Source of the DNA: Acidisoma silvae
GTDB lineage: Bacteria; Pseudomonadota; Alphaproteobacteria; Acetobacterales; Acetobacteraceae
Direction: 5' to 3'
DNA: 64,000 nt
Assembly: GCF_020618775.1 (NCBI RefSeq)
Contig: NZ_JAESVB010000001.1
Coordinates: forward strand, 124,001-188,000
Shown: positions 15,743-25,180 of the stretch, piece after piece
How the letters are laid out: every line of letters starts with the position of its first letter
Numbering within the stretch: position 1 is the stretch's first letter
Program-made: the position numbers and the translations under genes
Notes under the pieces: generated by a model
What the model saw: the letters and a program-made list of their open reading frames with translations, nothing else
Told to the model about the DNA's origin: nothing
The model's database searches: none

Positions 15743-17143
15743 ATGGCACTCAATCCAGATAGGCTTTTTCCCAGCGATCCCGCCACCCGCAAGATTGCGC
15801 GGCGGCTGTATGAGACGGTCGCGGCATTGCCGATCATCTCGCCCCATGGCCATACCGACCCGCGCTGGTACAGCGAAGATGCGGCCTTCCCGGACCCCGC
15901 GACGCTTTTCGTCAAGCCGGACCACTATATTTTCCGCATGCTGTATTCCCAGGGCGTGCCGCTTGAATCGCTGGGAATACCCCGCCGGGATGGCGCGCCG
16001 GTGGAAACCGACAGCCGCGCGATCTGGCGCATCTTTGCCGGCCATTTCCACCTGTTCCAGGGGACGCCGACACGGCTCTGGTTCGAGCAGCCGCTGGAAG
16101 ACCTGTTCGGCATCACCGAACGCCTCAGCGCGGCCAATGCCGACCGGCTGTACGACAGCATCGCAGATCACCTTGCCCAGGATGCCTTCCGCCCCCGCGC
16201 CCTTTACAAGCGTTTCAATCTGGAAGTCATCGCGACCACCGACAGCGCCCTCAGCGCGCTCGACGATCATGCGGCGCTCCGCGCCTCGGGCTGGGACGGC
16301 CGCGTGGTGCCGACCTACCGGCCGGATTTCACGGTCGATCCCGAGCGTGAAGGCTTTGCCGGGAATGTCGCCCAGCTTCTGGCGATGACCGGCGAGGCCA
16401 CGACCTGGCAGGGCTATCTGGCGGCGCATCGCGCCCGGCGCGCCTTTTTCAAGACGATGGGGGCCACCGCGACAGACCACGGCCACCCGACGGCACAGAC
16501 GGCTGACCTGCCGCAGATTGAGGCCGAACGCCTGTTCGCGCGCGTGCTGCGGGGCGGCGTGACGGCAGCCGAGGCTGAACTGTTCCGGGCGCAGATGCTG
16601 ACCGAGATGGCGGGCATGAGCATCGACGACGGGTTGGTGATGCAACTGCATCCCGGTTCCGTCCGCAACCACAATCCCAGCATCTTCCACGGCTTCGGGC
16701 CGGATATGGGGGCCGATATCCCATCGCCCACGGATTATGTGCGGGCCTTGAAGCCGCTGCTGGACAAGCTGGGCAATAATCCTGGCCTGACGCTGATCCT
16801 GTTCACGCTGGACGAGACCAGCTACGGGCGGGAATTGGCGCCGCTTGCCGGCCACTACCCCTGCCTGCGGCTGGGGCCGCCCTGGTGGTTTTTCGACAGT
16901 CCCGAAGGGATGAAGCGCTTCCGCACGATCGCGACCGAAACCGCGGGCTTCGCGAATACCGTCGGCTTCAATGACGATACTAGGGCGTATCTTTCGATTC
17001 CGGCGCGGCATGACATGGCGCGCCGTGTTGATTGCGCGTTTTTGGCGGGGCTTGTCGCGGAACATCGGCTTGACGAGGATGAGGCAAAAGACCTTGCGCA
17101 TGATCTGGCCTATCGGCTGGCGAAGACAGCCTACCGGCTGTGA
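15743..17143 (+). CDS. uxaC: Glucuronate (uronate) isomerase
   Basis: 466-residue uronate isomerase of the amidohydrolase superfamily, converting glucuronate to fructuronate and galacturonate to tagaturonate. The metal-site motif ISPHGHTDPRWY is near residue 35, and the family segments RPDFTVDPEREGF, QLHPGSVRNHNP and GPPWWFFDSPEGM follow in order. Length matches the family. Transcribed away from the GntR/esterase pair; no other uronate genes (uxuA, kdgK) are in the window, so the pathway must continue elsewhere. Confidence 0.95.
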   Translation: MALNPDRLFPSDPATRKIARRLYETVAALPIISPHGHTDPRWYSEDAAFPDPATLFVKPDHYIFRMLYSQGVPLESLGIPRRDGAPVETDSRAIWRIFAGHFHLFQGTPTRLWFEQPLEDLFGITERLSAANADRLYDSIADHLAQDAFRPRALYKRFNLEVIATTDSALSALDDHAALRASGWDGRVVPTYRPDFTVDPEREGFAGNVAQLLAMTGEATTWQGYLAAHRARRAFFKTMGATATDHGHPTAQTADLPQIEAERLFARVLRGGVTAAEAELFRAQMLTEMAGMSIDDGLVMQLHPGSVRNHNPSIFHGFGPDMGADIPSPTDYVRALKPLLDKLGNNPGLTLILFTLDETSYGRELAPLAGHYPCLRLGPPWWFFDSPEGMKRFRTIATETAGFANTVGFNDDTRAYLSIPARHDMARRVDCAFLAGLVAEHRLDEDEAKDLAHDLAYRLAKTAYRL

Positions 17144-17277
17144 CGGAGACTGCCTGAGCGCGGGCGGCCCACCTTCACATTTCGTGTCACATCCCGCCCT
17201 ATTTGCGGCTTCGGCCTGTCAGGAAAGCGGCGATATAGTGAGTCGCGCCGATGATTTCGGTCGCGATTTGGCATTAA

Positions 17278-17787
17278 ATGGTGGGTGGCGCAGGCGCCCC
17301 GAGAGCGAAGTATCAGGTTGTGAGCGGACAGAGTGTGAGCGGCGATCCCGACTTTCATGCCCCCGGCCAGTTTGGCAATTCAGCGCCGCGCGAGAATTCG
17401 CTTGCGCGCAAATCCCTGCTAGGCGCGTTGATGTTCGTCATCGCCGGCGGGGTGGTGACGGCAATCCTGACCGGGGAAACGCCGCCGCCGGCCGGCATGG
17501 CGGCCTATTTCATCAATGGTCAGACGATATCTGTCGGCCATCATACGCTCGATCTCGGCAAGCCGATTTTCATACGCGGTGCCGCCGCCATCTGCCCCTC
17601 CGAACAATCGCTGGAAAACTACTCGGCTGGCAGTCCTGGTGATTGCACGATGGTAACAAATGGCGAATCTGCGGCACTGGTCGGTATCCAGGCAGACGGC
17701 ATGCGCGAGCCCTCGATCCAGATGCAGATGCAGACTTCGGACGGCACGGTCAAAGGCTGGGTGCGCTACAACAACCTCCATAACTGA
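17278..17787 (+). CDS. Hypothetical membrane-anchored protein
   Basis: 169 residues at most. One clear membrane helix, LLGALMFVIAGGVVTAILTG (about 47-66), follows a polar N-terminus, and a periplasmic domain of about 100 residues with two cysteines (AAAICPSEQ, PGDCTMV) follows. The start is uncertain: the frame opens with ATG at 17278, but GTG codons near 17320 would give a shorter N-terminus. I do not recognise the family. It precedes a strong bidirectional terminator and is convergent with fumC. Confidence 0.6.
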   Translation: MVGGAGAPRAKYQVVSGQSVSGDPDFHAPGQFGNSAPRENSLARKSLLGALMFVIAGGVVTAILTGETPPPAGMAAYFINGQTISVGHHTLDLGKPIFIRGAAAICPSEQSLENYSAGSPGDCTMVTNGESAALVGIQADGMREPSIQMQMQTSDGTVKGWVRYNNLHN

Positions 17788-17810
17788 CTTCTGCCGGCCG
17801 CGTTGACAGA

Positions 17811-17845
17811 AAAAAGGCCGCCCGGAAAACCGGAGCGGCCTTTTT
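17811..17845. terminator. Bidirectional rho-independent terminator
   Basis: AAAAAGGCCGC (17811-17821) pairs perfectly with GCGGCCTTTTT (17835-17845), with an inner CCGG-AAAA-CCGG tetraloop stem. The flanking A and T runs serve both strands, ending the hypothetical gene on the left and fumC on the right. Confidence 0.9.
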
Positions 17846-17866
17846 AAATGCCTGCGGCCCCGTCGC

Positions 17867-19291
17867 TTACTTGGCGGCGGTCGGCCCCAGCATGTCTTCC
17901 GGCTTTACCCAGGCGTCGAACTCCGCTTCCGTCACGAAGCCGAGCGAAAGGGCCGATTCCTTCAGGCTGCTATTCTCGCGATGCGCCTTCAGCGCGATCT
18001 GGGCCGACTTTTCATAGCCGATGTGACGATTCAACGCGGTCACCAGCATCAGCGAGCTTTCCAGGTTATGCTTCAGCCGCTCGTAATTCGGCTCGATGCC
18101 GCGCGCGCAATGCTCTTCGAAAGCCAGCATGCTCTCGCTCAGGATCGTCGCAGACTGCATGACATTATACAGCATGACAGGCTTGTAGACGTTGAGCTGG
18201 AAATTGCCCTGGGATGCGGCGAAGGCCACGGCGGCGTCGTTGCCATAGACCTGCACGGCCACCATCGTCATCGATTCGCACTGCGTCGGGTTGATCTTGC
18301 CCGGCATGATGGACGAACCCGGCTCGTTCTCGGGGATGTGGATTTCGGCCAGTCCGGCGCGCGGGCCGCTGGCATGCCAGCGGACATCGTTGGCGATCTT
18401 CATCAGGGCGCCGGCCAGGGTGCGCAGCGTGCCGCTGGCATGGGACATGGCGTCATGGGCTGAAAGGGCCGCGAATTTATTGGGCGCGGAGACGAAGGGA
18501 TGACCGGTCACTTCCGAAATATGGCGGGCCGCCGTGTCGCCGAATTTCGGATGGGCATTGAGGCCGGTGCCGACGGCGGTGCCGCCGATGGCCAGCTCCA
18601 TCAGCCAGGGCAGGCTTTCCTTGATGGCGCGGGCGGCTTCATCCAGCTGCGCCACCCAGCCGCCGATCGCCTGGCCGAGCGTGATCGGTGTCGCATCCTG
18701 CAAATGCGTCCGCCCGATCATAATGACATGGGCGAATTCTGTCGCCTTGGCATCCAGCGTATCGTGCAGCACGGTGATGGCGGGCAGCAGCTTGCCGGCA
18801 ATCACTTCGACCGCCGCGATATACATCGCCGTCGGGAAGGTATCGTTGGAGGACTGGCCGCGATTGACGTCGTCATTCGGGTTGATCGGCTTCTTGGAGC
18901 CCAGCACCCCGCCCGCGATTTGAATGGCGCGATTCGCGATCACTTCATTCGCGTTCATATTGCTCTGCGTGCCGGAGCCGGTCTGGAAGACGACGAGCGG
19001 GAATTCGTCATCCCATTGGCCCTCGATCACCTCTTCCGCTGCCTGCACGATCAGCGCGACCTTTTCGGGCGGCAATTCGCCCAGCTCGCCATTGGCCAGC
19101 GCGGCCGATTTCTTGAGGATGCCGAAAGCGCGGATGACGGGCCGCGACCATTTGAAATTATCCCGTCCGATCGGGAAATTGTGGATGGAGCGCTCGGTCT
19201 GGGCGCCCCAAAGGCGGTTGCTGGGCACGGGGACATCGCCCAGCGCGTCATGCTCGATGCGGATATCCGCGCCCTTTTGGGTCTCGGTCAT
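17867..19291 (-). CDS. fumC: Fumarate hydratase, class II
   Basis: 474-residue homotetrameric TCA-cycle enzyme that interconverts fumarate and malate without an iron-sulfur cluster. All family signatures are present: [42 protein letters not shown] and the active-site loop [15 protein letters not shown]. The ATG at 19291 has AGGGA seven bases upstream. It follows murQ by 56 bases in the same direction, so the two may be on one transcript, although they are functionally unrelated. Ends at the bidirectional terminator. Confidence 0.97.
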   Translation of the reverse strand: MTETQKGADIRIEHDALGDVPVPSNRLWGAQTERSIHNFPIGRDNFKWSRPVIRAFGILKKSAALANGELGELPPEKVALIVQAAEEVIEGQWDDEFPLVVFQTGSGTQSNMNANEVIANRAIQIAGGVLGSKKPINPNDDVNRGQSSNDTFPTAMYIAAVEVIAGKLLPAITVLHDTLDAKATEFAHVIMIGRTHLQDATPITLGQAIGGWVAQLDEAARAIKESLPWLMELAIGGTAVGTGLNAHPKFGDTAARHISEVTGHPFVSAPNKFAALSAHDAMSHASGTLRTLAGALMKIANDVRWHASGPRAGLAEIHIPENEPGSSIMPGKINPTQCESMTMVAVQVYGNDAAVAFAASQGNFQLNVYKPVMLYNVMQSATILSESMLAFEEHCARGIEPNYERLKHNLESSLMLVTALNRHIGYEKSAQIALKAHRENSSLKESALSLGFVTEAEFDAWVKPEDMLGPTAAK

Positions 19292-19347
19292 CGTCGTTTC
19301 CCTGACATGGCTGCCCCGAAAGCGGGGCAGGTTTGAAGGTCGATTGC

Positions 19348-20268
19348 CTATAGCGGAGTTTCGCGTCCTTCCGCCAAGGCTGCGCGAAGGATTCCGGCAT
19401 GGCGGGAAAGCAGTGCTTCGGCCTGGGCCGCGTCGATGCCGCGCAGGATCATCAGAACGGCGGTTTTGATCCGGCCTTGGGCCGCCTCCAGTTGCGCGGC
19501 GGCCTCCTCGACCGGGCAGCCTGTCAGGTCGGTCACCATCCGCTGGGCGCGGGCCAGGAGCTTGATATTGGTCGGCCGCATCTCGACCATGCGGCCTTCA
19601 TAGATGCGGCCCAGAAGCAGCATGATCTGGGTCGACAGCAAGGTGAGCGCCGCCTTCTGGGCGGTGCCGGCCTTCATGCGCGTAGACCCCGCGATGGCTT
19701 CCGCACCGGTCGCGAGCAGCAGGGCGTGTTCGCTGGCGGCCAGCAGCGGCGCACCGGGGCTATTGGCGATGCCGATGGTCAGCGCGCCGGCGGCCCGCGC
19801 CGTCTCGACGGCGGCAATGGCGAAGGGCGTGGTGCCGCTGGCGGCCAGCGCGATCAGCACATCGTTTGGGCTGATGCCCGCCGCCGCAATCTCGGCGCGG
19901 GCGGCATCGGCATTGTCCTCCGCCCCCTCGGCCGCGCGCAGCAGGCTCTGTGTTCCGCCGGCGATGACGAGATGCGTCCGCGCATAGGGCCAGTCAAAGG
20001 TCGGCGGCAATTCGGCCGCGTCCAGCGCGGCCAGTCGGCCGGAGGTGCCGGCTCCGGCATAGATCAGCCGGCCTTCGCCTGCACTCAGCCGCGCAGCGGC
20101 GGCATCCGCCGCCGTCGCCAGGGCGGGCAGGGCCGGGCGCAGCGCCGCCATGGCTGCCATCTGCCCTTCCCACAGGGTTTCCAGCGCGGTCGGGCTGTCC
20201 CACAGGTCCAGATCGCGGTAGCGCGCGCTGACGGTCTCGGTTTGCGGCAATGGTGATGAAACGGTCAT
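19348..20268 (-). CDS. murQ: N-acetylmuramic acid 6-phosphate etherase
   Basis: 306-residue SIS-domain lyase that splits lactate from MurNAc-6-phosphate to give GlcNAc-6-phosphate in cell-wall recycling. The sugar-binding segment is [20 protein letters not shown]; the catalytic region includes GAEDNADAA; the family signature [15 protein letters not shown] is intact. Length is normal. It diverges from zwf across a 140-base gap and sits upstream of fumC. No anmK or amgK is adjacent, so recycling genes are scattered. Confidence 0.93.
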   Translation of the reverse strand: MTVSSPLPQTETVSARYRDLDLWDSPTALETLWEGQMAAMAALRPALPALATAADAAAARLSAGEGRLIYAGAGTSGRLAALDAAELPPTFDWPYARTHLVIAGGTQSLLRAAEGAEDNADAARAEIAAAGISPNDVLIALAASGTTPFAIAAVETARAAGALTIGIANSPGAPLLAASEHALLLATGAEAIAGSTRMKAGTAQKAALTLLSTQIMLLLGRIYEGRMVEMRPTNIKLLARAQRMVTDLTGCPVEEAAAQLEAAQGRIKTAVLMILRGIDAAQAEALLSRHAGILRAALAEGRETPL

Positions 20269-20408
20269 GCTTCGGGTTGACGCCAGCCTGCCCGCGCCGT
20301 CAAGCGTCTCTCGCGCAGCGCTTATGGTGCAAATGCGAAGGCCAGGGTTCTAGCCAATTTCTCACGCTCGCGTATGGTGGGGCCTCGCCTGAAAAGGAGC
20401 CCTGTCGC

Positions 20409-21881
20409 ATGGTCGCACGCATCATTGCCGTCGATCCGTTTGATTTCGTCATCTTCGGCGGTTCGGGAGATCTCTCTCGCCGCAAACTACTGCCTGCCCT
20501 CTATCAGCGTGACCGTGACGGCCAGCTGCCGGCCGAGGCGCGCATCATCGGCACGTCCCGCCGCAAGGTCACGGACGACGAATTCCAGAAGACCGCCCGC
20601 GAGGCGATCGAAAGCTTCGTGCCGAAGGCCGATATCGACGCCGAGGTGCTGGAGCGTTTCGTCGCTCGCGTCGGCTATGTGTCGATGGACGCCACCGGCT
20701 CGGACGGCTGGGGCGATCTCGCCAAGCGCCTGAACGAGGAGAAGGACCGCATCCGCGTCTTCTATCTCTCGACCGCGCCGAATATCTTCGGGCCGATCTG
20801 CGAGCAGATCAACGCCCATGGGCTGATCACCGAAAAGAGCCGCGTGGTGATCGAAAAGCCGCTCGGCCATGATCTTGAATCCGCCCAGGAGCTGAACGCT
20901 TCGGTTGGCAAGATCTTCCCGGAATCGAGCGTCTATCGCATCGACCATTACCTCGGGAAGGAAACGGTGCAGAACCTCATGGCTCTGCGCTTCGCCAACT
21001 CCCTGTTCGAGCCGGTCTGGAACGCGCGCTATATCGATCACGTGCAGATCACGGTCGCCGAAGAAGTGGGCCTGGAAAGCCGGGCCGGCTATTACGATAC
21101 GGCCGGCGCGATGCGCGACATGATCCAGAATCACATCATGCAGCTGCTCTGCCTGACGGCGATGGAAGTGCCGACTTCGCTCGACGCCGACAGCGTGCGC
21201 GATGAGAAGCTCAAGGTTCTGCACTCCCTCAAGCCGATGAATCCGGCCCAGGTCGCGCAGAATACGGTGCGCGGCCAGTATACGGCCGGCGCTTCGACCA
21301 AGGGTCCGGTGCGCGGCTATCTGGAAGAGCTGGAACGCCCGACCAGCATGACCGAGACCTTCGTCGCCCTGAAGGCCGAGGTCGGCAATTGGCGCTGGGC
21401 CGGCGTCCCCTTCTATCTCCGCACCGGCAAGCGCCTGCCCTCGCGCGTGTCGGAAATCGTCGTCCAGTTCCGGCCGATTCCGCATAGCGTCTTCGACGAC
21501 AGCGCCGGGCAGTTGCAGGCCAATCGCCTCGTCATCCGCGTGCAGCCTGATGAGGGCGTCAAGCTGTGGCTGATGATCAAGGATCCGGGTCCGGGCGGTA
21601 TGCGCCTGCAGCATGTTCCGCTGGACATGAGCTTCGCCAAGGCCTTCTCGGTGCGCAGCCCCGATGCCTATGAGCGGCTGATCATGGATGTCGTGCGCGG
21701 CAACCAGACGCTGTTCATGCGCGGTGACGAAGTGGAAGCCGCCTGGCGCTGGGTCGATCCGATCATGGATGCCTGGATGTCCTCGGGCGAATTCCCGAAG
21801 ACCTATCGCGCCGGCACCTGGGGGCCTTCCGCCTCCGTCGCTCTGCTGGAGCGTGACGGCCGGTCCTGGCACGAAGAATAG
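20409..21881 (+). CDS. zwf: Glucose-6-phosphate 1-dehydrogenase
   Basis: 490-residue enzyme making 6-phosphogluconolactone and NADPH, the entry to the Entner-Doudoroff and pentose-phosphate routes. The dinucleotide motif is IFGGSGDLSRRK (residues 15-26) and the active-site signature is RIDHYLGKETVQN. The frame is open back to 20250, but the ATG at 20409 has AAGGAG nine bases upstream and gives the family length. Divergent from murQ. A strong terminator follows directly. Confidence 0.96.
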   Translation: MVARIIAVDPFDFVIFGGSGDLSRRKLLPALYQRDRDGQLPAEARIIGTSRRKVTDDEFQKTAREAIESFVPKADIDAEVLERFVARVGYVSMDATGSDGWGDLAKRLNEEKDRIRVFYLSTAPNIFGPICEQINAHGLITEKSRVVIEKPLGHDLESAQELNASVGKIFPESSVYRIDHYLGKETVQNLMALRFANSLFEPVWNARYIDHVQITVAEEVGLESRAGYYDTAGAMRDMIQNHIMQLLCLTAMEVPTSLDADSVRDEKLKVLHSLKPMNPAQVAQNTVRGQYTAGASTKGPVRGYLEELERPTSMTETFVALKAEVGNWRWAGVPFYLRTGKRLPSRVSEIVVQFRPIPHSVFDDSAGQLQANRLVIRVQPDEGVKLWLMIKDPGPGGMRLQHVPLDMSFAKAFSVRSPDAYERLIMDVVRGNQTLFMRGDEVEAAWRWVDPIMDAWMSSGEFPKTYRAGTWGPSASVALLERDGRSWHEE

Positions 21882-21901
21882 CCTTCGCGCCCCGGCGATA
21901 G

Positions 21902-21936
21902 AAAAAGCCCGCGTCTGAAAGGACGCGGGCTTTTTT
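21902..21936. terminator. Bidirectional rho-independent terminator after zwf
   Basis: AAAAAGCCCGCGTC (21902-21915) pairs with GACGCGGGCTTTTT, loop TGAAAG, followed by an extra T. It lies between convergent zwf and the metallophosphoesterase gene and can serve both. Confidence 0.92.
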
Positions 21937-21953
21937 GTGCCTGCCGTTCGGGG

Positions 21954-23294
21954 TTAGGAAATCAGCGGCGCGATCTTGTAGGTCGCCAGATCGATCACGA
22001 CGGTATCGTCCGGCGTCTTCGCCGTCTCTCCATCGCTGGCCGGGTGGTATTCCATGCGCAGCTGCGTCTCAGTCACCACGATGCGCAGATAGCCGTAATC
22101 CTGGTCGTCATAGCTTTCCAGGATCACCTGATCCTTGTCGCCTTTCGGCATTTGCAGCTTGGTCGGCGCGCGCAGCGGCAACTGCTCCTTGCGCGACAGC
22201 TTGGCGACGGCATGCCCGCCATTGCCGGCAATAATATAGGGAATCTGCATATCCCCATGCAGGCGCGTGAAGCGCTGATAGTTATGGGCATGGCCCGACA
22301 GCACGGCATGCGGCCAGAGCCCGACCTTGTCGCAGATCGCATCCACTTCTTCCCGCAGCGTGATGCTCCAGCCATGGAGGGTGCCTGCCGTATAGGCCGG
22401 GTGGTGATGGGCGATGATGATGGCGCCGGCGAATTTTTCGTGCTTCGCGCGGGTCAGCGCAGCTTCCAGAAAGGCGAGCTGGCTGTCGCCGATTTCGGGC
22501 CAGGTGCCGTCTTCCGATGATATGACACCCGGATCTTCCAGCGTGTTGGAATAGAGCACGAAGCAGCGCAGGAAGGGCGCCTCGAAGGTGTAGAAGACGC
22601 CCGGCTGAATCTGTGCTGTGCGCAGCAGGCCGCCCGAATCCGCCGTACGATGGAAATCCTCGGCGCAGAAATTGTCCAGGAAGGCGGCGAGGGTTGTGGC
22701 GCCGGAGCCAGGTACGACCATGCCGTCATGATTGCCGGCCAGGGCCACAATCGGTGCCGGATAGCCGCGATACGGGTCGTAAAACTGGTCGTAATAATAT
22801 TCGGCCTCGCCGAAATTATAGATGACGTCGCCGAGGTGGAGGAAGAATTTCGGCACGTCCTTCGCCTCGGTCTCGTTGAAATCGCTGACCATCTTGTCCG
22901 CGACCTCGCTCTGGCTTTCCGGGCCGCGCGTGCTGCCGGTATCGCCAACGGCATGGAAAACAAGCTGGCCGGATTGCGTGATCGCCTGTTCAGCGGCGCT
23001 ACCCCCGGCGCCGTAGATATCGGCCAGCGTCAGGCGCGGTTCCGTCCCGCCGCGCGGCGCCGGAAAGGCCAGCGGCCGCAGCTTGTGTTCCTTATTGAGC
23101 GAGTCGATCTTGGCATAGGCGGCGTTATCGGTCGGGTGATGGATGGCGAATTCGGTCGGGTCGGCGCCTGGCACCGGCTGGGCATAGCTCGGGGACGATT
23201 GCGCTGTGCCTGATGAGCCCGTGGGCGGCTGGCCTTGACCGTCGCCACCATCGTCACCGCCGTGCTTGTTCTTCGACTTGCTCTTATGGGCCAA
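21954..23294 (-). CDS. Metallophosphoesterase (purple acid phosphatase-like)
   Basis: 446-residue calcineurin-like phosphoesterase. Metal-binding motifs are in order: GDTG, LHLGDVIYNFG, ALAGNHDG, IIIAHHHP and SGHAHNYQR. The GHAHNYQR ending is typical of purple-acid-phosphatase-related enzymes. The N-terminal ~45 residues are low-complexity (Lys/Gly/Asp/Ser-rich) with no signal peptide, so the location is uncertain. The start is TTG at 23294 with GGGAGG six bases upstream. Convergent with zwf; a separate small gene and icd lie upstream in the same direction. Confidence 0.85.
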   Translation of the reverse strand: MAHKSKSKNKHGGDDGGDGQGQPPTGSSGTAQSSPSYAQPVPGADPTEFAIHHPTDNAAYAKIDSLNKEHKLRPLAFPAPRGGTEPRLTLADIYGAGGSAAEQAITQSGQLVFHAVGDTGSTRGPESQSEVADKMVSDFNETEAKDVPKFFLHLGDVIYNFGEAEYYYDQFYDPYRGYPAPIVALAGNHDGMVVPGSGATTLAAFLDNFCAEDFHRTADSGGLLRTAQIQPGVFYTFEAPFLRCFVLYSNTLEDPGVISSEDGTWPEIGDSQLAFLEAALTRAKHEKFAGAIIIAHHHPAYTAGTLHGWSITLREEVDAICDKVGLWPHAVLSGHAHNYQRFTRLHGDMQIPYIIAGNGGHAVAKLSRKEQLPLRAPTKLQMPKGDKDQVILESYDDQDYGYLRIVVTETQLRMEYHPASDGETAKTPDDTVVIDLATYKIAPLIS

Positions 23295-23389
23295 GTGCGC
23301 CTCCCATCATTTGTTGACGAGAAGATGGGCCTGCCCTCAGCGCGGAAGAGAGGCCGCGCCATGACCATGCGATGACATTCGGTCTGCTG

Positions 23390-23674
23390 TCAGCCCTTGC
23401 TCAGACGGCGCCGATTGGCCGCGACCTTGCGGGCATAAAGTTTCGTCACTGCGTTGGCGCCCTTTTCGGGCTGCCCCATCAGCAGCGACCGCGCCATGAT
23501 GGATTGTGCCTCTATCGCGGCGGCGATCTTTTCGGAAACCATCAGCTGGGATTCGGCCGTGCCGCGCTTGCCGCCACGCGCGATCTTGGCCAGTCGCAGG
23601 GTCATGACCTGCGGCACCGTCCAGGCAAGGCTTAGCCCCGCCAATCCAGCCGAATAGCTTTTGCGGCGCGGCAT
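23390..23674 (-). CDS. Small basic helical protein of unknown function
   Basis: 94 residues, strongly basic, predicted helical, ending in ARKVAANRRRLSKG. Similar short proteins with a helical core and an RxNRRRLS-type tail occur in alphaproteobacteria next to phasin-like genes, but I cannot assign a function. Its ATG (23672-23674) directly follows the T-run of the icd terminator; the only ribosome-binding site, AAGGGGAG, is the 3' arm of that hairpin. Translation therefore requires read-through transcription and an opened hairpin, or an additional promoter I do not see. Confidence 0.6.
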   Translation of the reverse strand: MPRRKSYSAGLAGLSLAWTVPQVMTLRLAKIARGGKRGTAESQLMVSEKIAAAIEAQSIMARSLLMGQPEKGANAVTKLYARKVAANRRRLSKG

Positions 23675-23711
23675 AAAAAATCTCCCCTTCCGGAAGCCCG
23701 AAAGGGGAGAT
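23675..23711 (-). terminator. icd terminator overlapping the next gene's ribosome-binding site
   Basis: On the minus strand ATCTCCCCTT (23711-23702) pairs perfectly with AAGGGGAGAT (23689-23680) around a 12-base loop, followed by six T at 23680-23675. The ATG of the 94-residue gene follows at 23674 with no gap. The 3' arm contains AAGGGGAG, the only Shine-Dalgarno for that gene. Confidence 0.85.
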
Positions 23712-23742
23712 GGGTAGGCGCAGGGCAGAAAGCGAGAGCTGG

Positions 23743-24963
23743 TTAGGCCTTCGCCATCGCAAGCTTCAGATTGTCGTCGATCTTGGCCAGGAAGTCCTGC
23801 GTCGTCAGGAAGGGCTGGTCCTTCGCGATGAGGACGGCAAGATCCTTCGTCATGAAGCCCGATTCCACCGTCTCGACGCAGACGCGTTCCAGCGTCTCGG
23901 CGAAGGCGGTGACGTCCGGCGTATTGTCGAAGCGGCCGCGATAGATCAGTCCGCGCGTCCAGGCGAAAACACTGGCGATCGGGTTCGTGCTGGTCGGGCG
24001 ACCTTTCTGGTGTTCGCGGTAATGGCGTGTCACCGTGCCATGCGCGGCTTCGCTTTCCACGACCGAGCCGGACGGATCGAGCAGCACAGAGGTCATCAGG
24101 CCAAGGGAACCAAAACCCTGGGCCACGATGTCGCTTTCAACGTCGCCGTCATAGTTCTTGCAGGCCCAGACATAGCCGCCGTTCCACTTCAGCGCGGAGG
24201 CCACCATGTCGTCGATCAGGCGATGTTCGTAGGTGATGCCCAGCTTGTCGAATTCGGCCTTGAACTCGGCGTCGAAGATTTCCTGGAAGGCATCCTTGAA
24301 CATGCCGTCATAGGCTTTGAGGATCGTGTTCTTGGTCGAGAGATAGACCGGATATTTGCGGGCCAGGCCGTAGTTGAAGCTGGCGCGGGCGAAGCCCTGG
24401 ATGGAGGCGAGGGTATTGTGGATGCCCAGCGCCACGCCCGGACCCTTGAAGTCATGCACTTCCAGTTCCAGCGGCGCTGAGCCGTCGGCCGGCACATAAT
24501 TCAGGGTCACGCGGCCCGGGCCGGGGATCTTGGTCTCAGCGGCGCGATAGATATCGCCATAGGCATGGCGGCCGACGACGATCGGCTCGTTCCAATGCGG
24601 CACCAGGCGCGGCACGTTGGAGCAGATGATCGGCTCGCGGAAGATGGTGCCGTCCAGGATGTTGCGGATGGTGCCGTTCGGGCTGCGCCACATCTTTTTC
24701 AGGCCGAATTCCGTCACGCGGGCTTCGTCCGGGGTGATGGTCGCGCATTTCACGCCGACGCCGTACTGTTTGATGGCATTGGCGGCATCGACCGTCACCT
24801 GATCGTCCGTCTGGTCGCGATACTCGATCCCGAGGTCATAATATTTCAGGTCGATATCGAGATAGGGAACGATGAGCTTCTCCTTGATGAAGCCCCAGAT
24901 GATTCGGGTCATCTCATCGCCGTCGAGTTCGACGACGGGGGTCTTCACCGGGATTTTTGCCAT
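23743..24963 (-). CDS. icd: Isocitrate dehydrogenase, NADP-dependent
   Basis: 406-residue homodimeric isocitrate dehydrogenase of the eukaryote-like (type II) group. Substrate residues lie in KSPNGT-type segment [15 protein letters not shown], and the metal/NADP region in [15 protein letters not shown] and [15 protein letters not shown]. The open frame reaches 25191, but the ATG at 24963 has AGAGGAC six bases upstream and gives [18 protein letters not shown], the family start. Divergent from fdhA over about 217 bases. Its terminator doubles as the leader of the next small gene. Confidence 0.96.
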   Translation of the reverse strand: MAKIPVKTPVVELDGDEMTRIIWGFIKEKLIVPYLDIDLKYYDLGIEYRDQTDDQVTVDAANAIKQYGVGVKCATITPDEARVTEFGLKKMWRSPNGTIRNILDGTIFREPIICSNVPRLVPHWNEPIVVGRHAYGDIYRAAETKIPGPGRVTLNYVPADGSAPLELEVHDFKGPGVALGIHNTLASIQGFARASFNYGLARKYPVYLSTKNTILKAYDGMFKDAFQEIFDAEFKAEFDKLGITYEHRLIDDMVASALKWNGGYVWACKNYDGDVESDIVAQGFGSLGLMTSVLLDPSGSVVESEAAHGTVTRHYREHQKGRPTSTNPIASVFAWTRGLIYRGRFDNTPDVTAFAETLERVCVETVESGFMTKDLAVLIAKDQPFLTTQDFLAKIDDNLKLAMAKA

Positions 24964-25180
24964 GACGGTCCTCTTGAGATCTTCTGGGAATGGTCTTGCG
25001 GCAAATTCGCACCAAGCCCGGCCTGCGGCAACCCTGCGCGCGAAAATGTGGCCGGTATCTGCTGCTCCCATGTCGCAGGGGTGATTGAAGCGGCGGCCGG
25101 TTCGCGCGACGCTAACCGTCAGGCCATCCCGCCGGGCAGATCGCCCGGGTGAGAAGATCGGCCGAAAGGGAAGCAAAGCC

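Noticed and set aside
15614-17101. 495-codon frame antisense to uxaC
   Set aside because: uxaC has its full family pattern on the plus strand, and this frame would also cross the divergent promoter.
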